Below are positions 55,684 through 63,694 of a stretch of 64,000 nt of DNA, one piece after another (the stretch's first letter is position 1; each line of letters begins with the position of its first letter). A program made the position numbers and the translations under genes. Source of the stretch: Vibrio sp. D404a (GTDB lineage: Bacteria > Pseudomonadota > Gammaproteobacteria > Enterobacterales > Vibrionaceae); NCBI RefSeq assembly GCF_030248535.1, contig NZ_JAHGAJ010000036.1, positions 41,208 through 105,207 on the forward strand, written 5' to 3'. Under the pieces are notes generated by a model. That model did no database searches. It saw nothing but the letters and a program-made list of their open reading frames with translations, and had not been told where the DNA came from.

Positions 55684-56029
55684 GTGGTTCCTTTTTTATT
55701 GGACCACTACGTAACAATCAACAAAATGTCTCAAATTTCATTAAAAGGTAGTAACTAGAAATGGTGGTACAGCTTAAATGCGGATTATGAAATTGTCTTA
55801 ACGATTAACTGCAACCTGAGGATGAATGCGATTGAGAGGGTAGGAGACCAGTCTAGAATGGCACGGATTGTGTGACTGAACAGAATGAATCACTTTGGAA
55901 GCGAGCGTCGAGTTATGTTACCAAGCCATCTCAAGCTCGGTATTAATATAAGTTGTTCTCTAATGATCCTAAGCCAATTAGAACCATGTGGGATAAGCCT
56001 GCTCTTGCACCAATCAAAGCATACTTTAT
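55684..56029. other. Gap between photolyase and cassette array, no gene seen
   Basis: The segment probably carries the photolyase promoter and the far end of the cassette array. I see no complete attC, no repeat and no credible reading frame. Confidence 0.4.
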
Positions 56030-56275
56030 TTACCAAAATGGCCACCACGTAACTAGCTTTTGTCTGCGAATAGATACAATCTGTGAAGATTTAAACGGAA
56101 CTGTGCCTCCGCCATTTTTGTCACGACTAAAGCCAGTAATATAGCGGCCGCCACGAACAACCATCCTAGCGTGAACAGCTCCATTATCTAATTTTACATT
56201 TACCCAATGAACATCCATTTTCATTTCTGCACCAAGCTTAGATAGTATAGGATTTGGGATTTCGACTTTACTCAT
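56030..56275 (-). CDS. Cassette-borne hypothetical protein (81 aa)
   Basis: 81 residues (MSKVEIPNPILSKLGAEMKMD), basic, with a beta-rich centre (DVHWVNVKLDNGAVHARMVVRGGRYITGF). Unknown function. Its start is only 35 bp from the next cassette gene, with a trace of an attC box (ATTGTTATATG) in between, so it is the most distal visible cassette in a partly decayed part of the array. Confidence 0.5.
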   Translation of the reverse strand: MSKVEIPNPILSKLGAEMKMDVHWVNVKLDNGAVHARMVVRGGRYITGFSRDKNGGGTVPFKSSQIVSIRRQKLVTWWPFW

Positions 56276-56310
56276 TAGATGACGTTTCCTTGCTAATCAA
56301 CCTTAGATTG

Positions 56311-56778
56311 TTATATGTGTTTTTCTCGAACCATTTGTGGGTATCCACTTTTGGCTACTTCATATATACGAAATCCAAATTTTTCATACAACTTTATCGC
56401 CGAGGTATTCTGGGGGTGTACACCAAGTCTTAAGCCTGAAGCTGAATTTTCAATGAGATGTTGCATCAGAGAGGAAGCCACGCCTAGCCCTCGATATTCA
56501 GAATGTACAGCAATCGCAACTTCCGGGTAGTCAGCATATTTTTGAGTTTGGCAGGATTTGTAGCGTAATTGGATCAAACCCACGGGCTCGTCTTCAGATA
56601 AAAAGGCAAAGAAACCCAGATCACCATCCTTGCCCCAATCTGCGTAATACTCTTTGATATGAGGAACATCCAAAATATCAGACTTATGGTCTGGTTCGTG
56701 ATCTGGAGTCCAAAGAGCCACCAATAGAAACTCTTTCTGCAAATCTACATCCGACTCTTTAACTGCTTGAAATCGCAT
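56311..56778 (-). CDS. GNAT-family N-acetyltransferase (cassette)
   Basis: 155 aa. The acetyl-CoA-binding motif A is VHSEYRGLGVASSLMQHLIE, and the end GVHPQNTSAIKLYEKFGFRIYEV completes the GNAT fold. Substrate unknown. Only a truncated attC start (TTAACAAACTGCTCAAGAG on the minus strand) separates it from the next gene. Confidence 0.85.
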   Translation of the reverse strand: MRFQAVKESDVDLQKEFLLVALWTPDHEPDHKSDILDVPHIKEYYADWGKDGDLGFFAFLSEDEPVGLIQLRYKSCQTQKYADYPEVAIAVHSEYRGLGVASSLMQHLIENSASGLRLGVHPQNTSAIKLYEKFGFRIYEVAKSGYPQMVREKHI

Positions 56779-56816
56779 AATTTACCTAAAAATAGATTGC
56801 TCTCTTGAGCAGTTTG

Positions 56817-57311
56817 TTAACGGGCTACCTCAAAGTGGATAAAGAACATTAAAAGATCCACGTCATTGGCCTTTGACACGCTGTATTTTTCTCCGACGAT
56901 ATTAGAAACAGCAGACTTCCAAAAACTAAGTGCACCTGAATTTTCCAAAAGCACTCTAATTTGCCATTTACCGGGAAGAATATGAACAATCTTTGCCAAC
57001 GCTTCCTTACCTACACCTTGACCTTTGAATTTTCGAAGTACAAAAAACTGAGCAACATCATATGTCGATAAGTCATGAGGATAACGCCGAACTAACACGA
57101 ACCCCGCGAGTTCGGACTCCGCGTAAATGAAGTAAGGAATATGATCTTCCAGCTCCCAGTACACGTCAAATTGCGAAGGATCGTAACTAAACTTTCCCTC
57201 ATGATCAGGATTCCATTTCATATACTCGGTCATGTCGTATATGTAATAAGAAAACAGGTTCTCAAGGATTTTACGTTCTTGTTCTTTAATTTCGACTAGC
57301 TGAACTTCCAT
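56817..57311 (-). CDS. GNAT-family N-acetyltransferase (cassette)
   Basis: 164 aa. VRRYPHDLSTYDVAQFFVLRKFKGQGVGKEALAKIV is a GNAT core with the pyrophosphate-binding loop; the C-terminal part VRVLLEN-like and SFWKSAV fits too. Different from the neighbouring GNAT gene. A complete attC-like region follows upstream of its start at 57318-57452. Confidence 0.82.
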   Translation of the reverse strand: MEVQLVEIKEQERKILENLFSYYIYDMTEYMKWNPDHEGKFSYDPSQFDVYWELEDHIPYFIYAESELAGFVLVRRYPHDLSTYDVAQFFVLRKFKGQGVGKEALAKIVHILPGKWQIRVLLENSGALSFWKSAVSNIVGEKYSVSKANDVDLLMFFIHFEVAR

Positions 57312-57317
57312 TGTTAC

Positions 57318-57452
57318 CTTGCCAGTTGCCCCTGCTTTAAGAGGAGAGCCAAATTAATATAGACGCCTACGCATCCTAACTTAATCACTAAAGTTAGAGA
57401 TGGAATGAGAAATGTTATGCGTTGGGGATCACTCTTAGATTTATCGCTATGT
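57318..57452 (-). other. attC-like recombination site
   Basis: On the minus strand the site starts with a TAAGAGTGATCCCCAACGCATAAC-like box, has imperfect inverted repeats, and ends near the GNAT start. Vibrio attC sites have this form. Confidence 0.6.
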
Positions 57453-57458
57453 TTTGAC

Positions 57459-57866
57459 TCAAGGGATCTTCGTCTCTATGTTGAGCTGGCCCGCCAATCC
57501 TGCTTCGCGATGCACGCTTAATGCTAAGAACTCTTCGGATGACGTCATTTCAAGGAGGGCTTGGCGAGAGGGGTATTTTACAATGACAAATGAGTCCCAA
57601 AGGTCTTCAACTTGTCCAATGATCAAGCCTGTCACCTCTGAATAGAAAACAACCTCAGCACCATACTTTTCTAGAACGTTAAGCATAGGCTGACCATAAA
57701 GTTCATATGCTTCTTTGCCCGTTAGATCGGTTTCTCGGCCGTCTGTATATTCTGCCTTCTCTTTGAACTTAAAAAGGTTGAGTAGATGAATTTCACCTGA
57801 TTCCGGTGAAGATTTTAGCCTTTCCATCTGACTTTCTGATGGAAAAAGTTGGTTTAGAACTTCCAT
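57459..57866 (-). CDS. DUF1330-family protein (cassette)
   Basis: About 135 aa from ATG 57866, which has a GGAGAG ribosome binding site; a longer frame starts within attC sequence. The ferredoxin-like dimeric alpha/beta-barrel signature includes EIHLLNLFKFKEKAEY, YGQPMLNVLEKYGAEVVFYSEV and VIVKYPSRQALLEMTSSEEF. Function unknown. Confidence 0.8.
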   Translation of the reverse strand: MEVLNQLFPSESQMERLKSSPESGEIHLLNLFKFKEKAEYTDGRETDLTGKEAYELYGQPMLNVLEKYGAEVVFYSEVTGLIIGQVEDLWDSFVIVKYPSRQALLEMTSSEEFLALSVHREAGLAGQLNIETKIP

Positions 57867-57884
57867 ATTCTCTCCTAAAAACAT

Positions 57885-58003
57885 AGCGCCCAATTAACAG
57901 TGAGCAACGCGGCCATCTAGCCTAAGTTATTGTTCCATAGATACTAAAATTGAAGTATAAGCAGAAATGCCAAGTGTTGGGAATCCCTCTTTAAATGTTA
58001 GGC
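57885..58003 (-). other. attC-like recombination site
   Basis: Bounded by GCGCCCAATTAACAG on the left and GTTAGGC at 57997-58003; between them imperfect complementary arms with CCAAGTGTTGGGAATCCC. Typical of Vibrio superintegron repeats. Confidence 0.8.
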
Positions 58004-58005
58004 GA

Positions 58006-58344
58006 TTAGTACGATGCACCATTGATCTTCCTAACTGGGATGCTGGAAAGCACTTCGTTTTCAGCCATTCTCATATTTACCGCTAAGATATCTTCAGAAC
58101 ATTTCTGTGTTGTTATGTAATGCGTTAAACAACCACACGAGTTACAACGATGAAATTCTACTTCTTTGTCCCCCCAACAATAGAAAGCCGTCTTCTCATT
58201 CATGCTGATTTGAACTTGCTCTGGAGAAAAGTATGCCCAAGCCGCAGCATAGCGACGGCAAATAGAACAGTTACACTCTCCAACTTCTTTAGGAAGCGAA
58301 CTCAAAATCAAGCTAACGTTTCCGCAGTGACACTTTAATTCCAT
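58006..58344 (-). CDS. GFA-family (CENP-V-like) zinc protein (cassette)
   Basis: 112 aa from ATG 58344; the longer frame to 58485 reads through attC sequence. Zinc ligands CHCGNVS, CNCSICRR and CNSCGCL fit the glutathione-dependent formaldehyde-activating (GFA) family. Function in cassettes is unknown. Confidence 0.82.
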   Translation of the reverse strand: MELKCHCGNVSLILSSLPKEVGECNCSICRRYAAAWAYFSPEQVQISMNEKTAFYCWGDKEVEFHRCNSCGCLTHYITTQKCSEDILAVNMRMAENEVLSSIPVRKINGASY

Positions 58345-58369
58345 TCGATGGTTCTCTGTATTCAACTCA

Positions 58370-58529
58370 CGCTGTATCAAGTGGTGAGCAACGCAGGCCA
58401 CTGCACTTAAACCATTGTGCCCAGAACACCAAAGCTGATTTATAATCTGGTATAAACACCTCCAATAGTTATTGAAGGTGTCCATTAGAGCTTGTCAACA
58501 CATATTCCGTCTTAAGCTATTTGTTAGGC
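58370..58529 (-). other. attC-like recombination site
   Basis: GTTAGGC box at 58523-58529 at one end and GTGAGCAACGCAGGCC at the other, enclosing an inverted repeat AACACCTCCAATAGTTATTGAAGGTGT. Confidence 0.7.
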
Positions 58530-58920
58530 ACTTTGCTAAATTTATCTGCTATGAGCCAATACACAACAGTGGCCATCAATGAGTAGGCTAATGAAAAAGT
58601 AGGGAATATAAATAGAGCAAAAACATTTCTTCCCCCATCTCCGATATGTCGGTTCAACACATTGTGATCATCTTTGGTCCAAGACTCCATTTCCTGATTC
58701 GACCATCTATGTCTAACAACGCTGTCTTATATGAAAGGTATAGATCATATCCAAGCCATAGCACGCACACCGTAAGGGCCATGACACCCCATGAAACAAT
58801 AAATGAAGTTAGCCAAGCTTTGACCCCAATTGACCTCTTTCGAACTAGGAAACAAATGAAAACCGGAGCAGAAAATATGCATATCCAAACCAGTAAATAG
58901 AGTATGAGTTTAATTTCCAT
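58517..58920 (-). pseudogene. Small membrane protein gene (cassette), probable frameshift
   Basis: The 5' part encodes MEIKLILYLLVWICIFSAPVF plus a second helix (WLTSFIVSWGVMALTVCVLWLGYDLYLS). The frame then stops at 58654, but the neighbouring frame continues without interruption as DDHNVLNRHIGDGGRN and a third helix FALFIFPTFSLAYSLMATVVYWL, ending at a TAG (58517) inside the attC, as cassette genes often do. A single indel near 58670-58710 would join them into a protein of about 134 aa. Confidence 0.65.
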
Positions 58921-58927
58921 TTTATAT

Positions 58928-59039
58928 GCCTAACACCTTGCTATAGGGGAGCAACGTAATACTGATACCGCCTTAAACATAAAAACTAACGCGTAATGAA
59001 AATACCATGCGTGCTGAATAACTCTTCAATTATTAGTTG
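58928..59039 (-). other. attC-like recombination site
   Basis: GCCTAAC at 58928-58934 and TTAGTTGC near 59030, with GGGGAGCAACG and imperfectly paired arms between. Confidence 0.75.
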
Positions 59040-59824
59040 CACAATGCGCGCTGAATTTTTTGCTTATTTTCAATGATATATTCTATGTCATTTAGGTAAG
59101 ATTGAAGATGACCTTGCTCTATGTTTTCAGCAAAGGACTCATTGCCATTTTCAGCCTCACTTTGCATGAATGAGACTAAAGCTTCTAATCGCTGAACCAT
59201 TGCGTCGGCTAATTGATTTCTTTCGGACTCATTTGCACCGTAACTATCACAGAACAACTTAGCTCTAGCCACTTGTTCTGTGATTGAGCCTAGCTTGTCA
59301 TTATTGTCCGTTTTGAAAGGAGACCAGCAATAAACTGAGTAAGCTAGATCCCATATTCTTGGGGCAGGGTGTGCAGTATCAAAGTCAAATACACCAACAA
59401 CTGTATTCTCTGACAGAGCAACATTGTATGGAGTAAAGTCACCATGACAGATAACCTCAAAAGGTTTTCGTGGCTCTAGCATCCACTTGTTGGAATTAAC
59501 ATCAATTTGCTCCAAAAGTGGCACTGTTGAGTCATGTATTTTACGTAATAACTTACCCGCAGAAATGAGAGCATCAACTGTAGCGATTGCACCAACCAAC
59601 GGATAATTATCAGTGTTACCAACGACAAAACTTAAGATTTCCTGATCTTGATTTACCCCAAGGAATCTTGGACATTCATTCACATTCTCTTGTTCAAGGT
59701 GCTTCAAAATAAGGTGAATTGTAGGGCTCCACGGTTGAAGAGGTCGATAGACAACTTCACCATCTCGATATATTGCGGATTGTCTTCCGCCTGATAGTTC
59801 TTCCACGAAATCTCCCCTGTGCAA
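59033..59824 (-). CDS. Aminoglycoside phosphotransferase (APH)-family protein (cassette)
   Basis: 263 aa kinase-like fold. The Brenner-type catalytic motif is VICHGDFTPYNVAL and the metal-binding Asp is in GVFDFDTAHPAPRIWDLAY. It is a member of the wide APH/choline-kinase superfamily; close match to a known resistance enzyme cannot be claimed. attC sites lie on both sides. Confidence 0.82.
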   Translation of the reverse strand: MHRGDFVEELSGGRQSAIYRDGEVVYRPLQPWSPTIHLILKHLEQENVNECPRFLGVNQDQEILSFVVGNTDNYPLVGAIATVDALISAGKLLRKIHDSTVPLLEQIDVNSNKWMLEPRKPFEVICHGDFTPYNVALSENTVVGVFDFDTAHPAPRIWDLAYSVYCWSPFKTDNNDKLGSITEQVARAKLFCDSYGANESERNQLADAMVQRLEALVSFMQSEAENGNESFAENIEQGHLQSYLNDIEYIIENKQKIQRALCN

Positions 59825-59945
59825 CTAACGCGCGTTAAGTAGTGAGTAACGCCACCACAGAGCCTAACCATACCACCGTAAACACAAAACCCAACGATGA
59901 AATGAAAAATGCCATGCGTTGGGAATCTGTCTTAAACGCTTATAT
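59820..59945 (-). other. attC-like recombination site
   Basis: AACTAACG near 59823 and ATGCGTTGGGAATCTGTCTTAAACG at the other end, with AACGCCACCACAGAGCC in between. Confidence 0.75.
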
Positions 59946-59949
59946 ATAT

Positions 59950-60864
59950 CTAATTTTTTATTTGGTTTGAAATTGCAGTGATACAGCGTTTTGCCGAATT
60001 ACACACGCCGGACAACTGAAAGAAACCATGAATCACACCCAAATAACGTTCGCAGTAAGCCTCTACGCCTTGTGAAAGCATCAACTTGTGTAAGTGCTCA
60101 CCCTCATCACGTAACGGATCAAACTCCGCGGTAATAATAGTTGTGGTGGGCAGACCGCTGAGGTCACTGTTTAAAAGATTAAGCTCTGGTTCAACAATTT
60201 CGTTAGAGCAACAATTCGCGTATAACTCGAAACCAGAAAGAAGCATATTTGCCGTTATAATGTAATCTGAGCCATTTTCTCTGTAACTTTGCGAATTACC
60301 TGTTGGATCCAGCATTGGGTAAATAAGAATTTGCTGACGAGGCAACCACTGCTCTAGCTTTTTCAGTCTAAGCGTCGTAGCCAAAGCTAATTGCCCTCCG
60401 GCGCTATCGCCGACAAATACTAAGTGATCGGAATCACCACCATACTTGTGCGCTTGTTCCTTAATACCAAGTACAGCTTGGTATACATCATCGTGTGCTG
60501 CTGGATAAGTATGTTCAGGTGCAAGCCTGTATTGAATGCAAATAACTATCGAGTTGGATAGTAGAGCAATTTGTCTTAGCTGAGCATCATGTGTATCAAA
60601 GCCACCACTGATGAAACAGCCTCCATGAAAATAGACCGTTACAGGTAAGTTCACTTCATCTGTAGGCTTGTAAATCTTAACCGGAATACTATTAATTACA
60701 TCTAAGTATTCGCTTTCAATTTTAGGACTCTCACCAGCCAATACAGTACTACCAATATAGCCAGCCCGGCGATCAGCGACTGTTTGTGCTGAAGGGCAAG
60801 GTTTACCATTAGATTGAAACTCTTCGACTAGCTCTCTGATGCCAGCTTCTAGGTACTTGGTCAT
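59950..60864 (-). CDS. Alpha/beta hydrolase, hormone-sensitive-lipase type esterase (cassette)
   Basis: 304 aa. The oxyanion motif is YFHGGCFISGG, the nucleophile Ser is in VFVGDSAGGQLALA, the Asp in AEFDPLRDEG and the His in GVIHGFFQL. Length and motif order fit HSL-family carboxylesterases. Cytoplasmic (no signal peptide). Large for a cassette gene, but attC sequences flank it. Confidence 0.88.
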   Translation of the reverse strand: MTKYLEAGIRELVEEFQSNGKPCPSAQTVADRRAGYIGSTVLAGESPKIESEYLDVINSIPVKIYKPTDEVNLPVTVYFHGGCFISGGFDTHDAQLRQIALLSNSIVICIQYRLAPEHTYPAAHDDVYQAVLGIKEQAHKYGGDSDHLVFVGDSAGGQLALATTLRLKKLEQWLPRQQILIYPMLDPTGNSQSYRENGSDYIITANMLLSGFELYANCCSNEIVEPELNLLNSDLSGLPTTTIITAEFDPLRDEGEHLHKLMLSQGVEAYCERYLGVIHGFFQLSGVCNSAKRCITAISNQIKN

Positions 60865-60962
60865 TTTATAACTCTATAACTAAAAAACCGGTGAATAGTA
60901 TATCAACGCAAAATCATGTGCATCCATACAGTTGTGAATGTGTGATGTAAATTAGATATAAG

Positions 60963-61050
60963 GCCCCGTTAATAGGCAAAATTATGTTGGCTAAAATGTG
61001 AAGCGGAGCGAAACTGAGCTAGCATGATTTTGTCCACTTTAAACAGTTTG
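60963..61050 (-). other. Atypical attC-like site
   Basis: Imperfect inverted repeat CAAAATTATGTTGGCT / AGCTAGCATGATTTTG with boxes GTTAATAGG on the left and TTTAAACAGTTTG on the right. It differs from the Vibrio-type sites around it and may come from another species' integron. The rest of the 60865-61162 gap holds only promoter-like sequence. Confidence 0.55.
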
Positions 61051-61162
61051 TATGCTTTGCCTCAAGCGCAGGATACTGATTATTCATTCCATACATAACA
61101 GAATTAGAGAGTACTAAGGTAGAATGGTCATTAGTTTCTGATACTTAAGTGGACTGTGTACC

Positions 61163-61592
61163 ATGCCAAATACTTCATGGCTTTTCTGGGCTTTACTATC
61201 TGCCATTTTCGCTGCTATGACTGCTGTATTTACAAAGCTTGGGGTAAATACCATTAATTCAGATTTTGCTACTTTCATTAGAACATGCGTAATTCTAGTG
61301 CTTGTAACCGTTATTGCTCATGCGACGAAACAATTTCAACCAATTAGTTCTATCTCAGGTAAAGGGCTTACATTTCTCGTTTTGTCAGGGCTCGCAACGG
61401 GTGCCTCTTGGCTGTGCTATTTCAGAGCGATGAATCTAGGACAGGCATCTGGTAGCACCAATCGACAAATTGAGTGTGGTTCTGGTCGCAGTGTTCAGCG
61501 TGATGTTATTAGGGGAACAACTAAGCACTACAAACTGGTTTGGGATCATTCTGATCACAGTTGGAGTGATTCTAGTCTCATGGCAGAGCTAA
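61163..61592 (+). pseudogene. EamA/DMT-family transporter, frameshifted (antisense cassette)
   Basis: The first 97 codons encode four membrane helices (WLFWALLSAIFAAMTAVFTKLGV). At about 61451 the frame breaks: GQAS should continue LVAPIDKLSVVLVAVFSVML and then GEQLSTTNWFGIILITVGV in another frame to a TAA at 61590. The change equals loss of one CT dinucleotide (GCATCTGG in place of GCATCTCTGG). Intact, it would be a 4-5 helix, 140-aa half-size DMT protein. It is the only visible gene on the plus strand of the array. Confidence 0.85.
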
Positions 61593-61686
61593 CGCCTGCT
61601 TATGCGGACAAAAATAGTTGGTTATAATGTTGAGAGAAGCGGAACCTAACCAACTGTTTTTGTTGATTTTTAAGCGATTGTTAGGC
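61588..61686 (-). other. attC-like recombination site
   Basis: GCTAACG at 61588 and GTTAGGC at 61680-61686 enclose the paired arms ACAAAAATAGTTGGTT / AACCAACTGTTTTTGT. Confidence 0.82.
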
Positions 61687-62068
61687 ATTTTTTATGCTGA
61701 ATACAATAAGCTATGCCGTTGATATAAAATATTAAGTAAAATAACCAATTAAGCCTTAATTGAGATTCAAAACTCAAAGAAGCATTAGTGAAAAATGAAA
61801 AAAACGCGTAAACACAAACTAGACCAACTAAAGCTAGCACTTGCGATAAAGTAAAAGTTCTTAATCGAGCACTTAATAAAATAGAAACAGGGTAATTAAT
61901 AAATATATTAACACTCCCAACTAGAGTTAGAGCAAAAATCCAAATTACAAATAGCTCGTCTAACCTTCCAATTGGACCATATACAAGCCACGCATAACTT
62001 ATAAATAGCAAAAATGCCAAAGTTCCATTAACTACCGCGGTACTAATCAAGTCTTTAAATTTATTCAT
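61670..62068 (-). CDS. Small membrane protein (cassette, 132 aa)
   Basis: About 132 aa from ATG 62068 (MNKFKDLISTAVV); the longer frame extends into attC sequence. Four hydrophobic helices are seen (GTLAFLLFISYAWLVYG, LFVIWIFALTLVGSVNIFI, LSQVLALVGLVCVYAFFSFF, LNWLFYLIFYINGIAYCI). Function unknown. Its stop overlaps the GTTAGGC box of the next attC. Confidence 0.7.
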   Translation of the reverse strand: MNKFKDLISTAVVNGTLAFLLFISYAWLVYGPIGRLDELFVIWIFALTLVGSVNIFINYPVSILLSARLRTFTLSQVLALVGLVCVYAFFSFFTNASLSFESQLRLNWLFYLIFYINGIAYCIQHKKCLTIA

Positions 62069-62071
62069 AAT

Positions 62072-62191
62072 GCCTAACGCCAAATTACGGTGTGAGCAAC
62101 ACAATATTGAAGCCGCCGCATACCACCTTAAACGCAACGCATAGCAAAAATGCTAAGCGTTGCGAATCACTCTTAAACAGATTGTTATGTT
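62072..62191 (-). other. attC-like recombination site
   Basis: GCCTAAC at 62072-62078 and GATTGTTATG at the other end; inside, ACGCATAGCAAAAATGCTAAGCGT forms the central hairpin typical of Vibrio repeats. Confidence 0.85.
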
Positions 62192-62200
62192 TTTCTTCCA

Positions 62201-63526
62201 CTACAGCGTGACAAGAACAAAACCGTCATTCTTTCGATTACGATGTATGTGATATAGCAGCCATGTAATGATGGCATCAACTGTCATCCCTACACCAAAC
62301 ATTAAACTAATAGTTTCAAGGTTAGGGGTAAACATGCCGACTTGGTAACACACAAAAGCACTACCATAGAATAAGCTGTTGACTATTAACGATTGATAGA
62401 GCATTAGATCTGTACGACCAATACCATAGAAGTAACTATCAATAACGTTATTCAGACTAAATACGATATAAAAAGCTACTAATAACCACACTAGTTCAAT
62501 GATACTACTAGGGTCTGCAATACCCATTACATTAGATATAAATCCACTCCACATTGGTGATGTTATTACCCAGACAAGAACAATTCCAACAGTTAGCCAA
62601 AGGTAACTCTGAACTCTCACTTTTGATAGACCACTATTTGTAGCGGCATCTTGCGTAACCAACTTACCTAAAGCTAATACTGGAAGTAACAACCACCCCC
62701 AAATAAATTGGTTTGCTATCCAGTATGTACCTGCCTGCTGAACCTCATTCACTAGTTGTAAGATCATAACAATGAATGCAGTATTACGAACAAGCGACTC
62801 TAAACCTGACTTCCACCCTATTTTTACCCACTCTTTAATCCATACACTCTGTCGTGCATGTTTTTTAGAAGAGCTAGAAAATAAACCAGACTTAACAAAG
62901 TATATCGTTGTAACAGCAGCTAAGATTGAATTAACAATAATATTGCTAAATGCTACACCATTGACACCAAAGTTCCGGGAAAATGGTAACTGACTGACTA
63001 ATAAACTATCGCACAAAATCATTAACAGTACTTGTATAGACAACAACTTATACATCGTTTTTTTCTCATTTTTCAAAACAAGAACCAATGAAAAAAAAGC
63101 ATATATACTTGAAATAAATATTGCTAATGATTCAAGCCTAATATAAGTCACTGTAGCATCAAACAACTCTTTCTGTTGTTGCATAGCAACAACTAAATTT
63201 TCTGTATAAGTGATAACAAAGAGCGTTACAAAAAAATAGCAAGACAGTATGATTTTTAGGGCTTTTTTACCCTTATAGTTAAAATTAGCACTATCCGATA
63301 AAGACTTGCCTAATAGATATGACAATGGAACTAATAAAGCTTCACTAAGCACTTCATATCCAACATTTAACCATGCAACTTGTGCTGCGATACTAAATGT
63401 CCAAGTATTAGGGATGCTCCCTAAAAAGTAGATTCTTGTTGTAGAGTAAATTAATGGCATAAAGCTAGTTAAAGCCAACACAAGCCAAAGTCGGTAATTT
63501 ATTGATTTTATATCATTTTTGATCAC
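62201..63526 (-). CDS. MATE-family efflux transporter
   Basis: About 441 aa from GTG 63526, which is preceded by AAGGAAG; an upstream in-frame ATG at 63562 has no ribosome binding site. Twelve membrane helices with MATE-like segments (GVNGVAFSNIIVNSILAAVTTIYFV; AGTYWIANQFIWGWLLLPVLALGKLVTQD). MATE proteins export drugs or metabolites using Na+ or H+ gradients. Low GC and attC on its 3' side suggest it is a large cassette, or the gene nearest to an IS insertion. Confidence 0.8.
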   Translation of the reverse strand: MIKNDIKSINYRLWLVLALTSFMPLIYSTTRIYFLGSIPNTWTFSIAAQVAWLNVGYEVLSEALLVPLSYLLGKSLSDSANFNYKGKKALKIILSCYFFVTLFVITYTENLVVAMQQQKELFDATVTYIRLESLAIFISSIYAFFSLVLVLKNEKKTMYKLLSIQVLLMILCDSLLVSQLPFSRNFGVNGVAFSNIIVNSILAAVTTIYFVKSGLFSSSSKKHARQSVWIKEWVKIGWKSGLESLVRNTAFIVMILQLVNEVQQAGTYWIANQFIWGWLLLPVLALGKLVTQDAATNSGLSKVRVQSYLWLTVGIVLVWVITSPMWSGFISNVMGIADPSSIIELVWLLVAFYIVFSLNNVIDSYFYGIGRTDLMLYQSLIVNSLFYGSAFVCYQVGMFTPNLETISLMFGVGMTVDAIITWLLYHIHRNRKNDGFVLVTL

Positions 63527-63694
63527 ATAAACTTCCTTGTGATAGAAATCTGCCGAAAACATAACGCCCAGTTCTTACGAATCCCCTCATAATTTCTATA
63601 TAAAACAATGAGTAGACGCCCATCGCTCATTCTGATCTAATGAATTTCGCCAAAAACACACATGATTAAATGGATTTAATAGGGAGCCCTAACG

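Noticed and set aside
58006..58485. Long N-terminal extension of the GFA protein
   Set aside because: The extra 47 codons lie in attC sequence; ATG 58344 begins the conserved domain.
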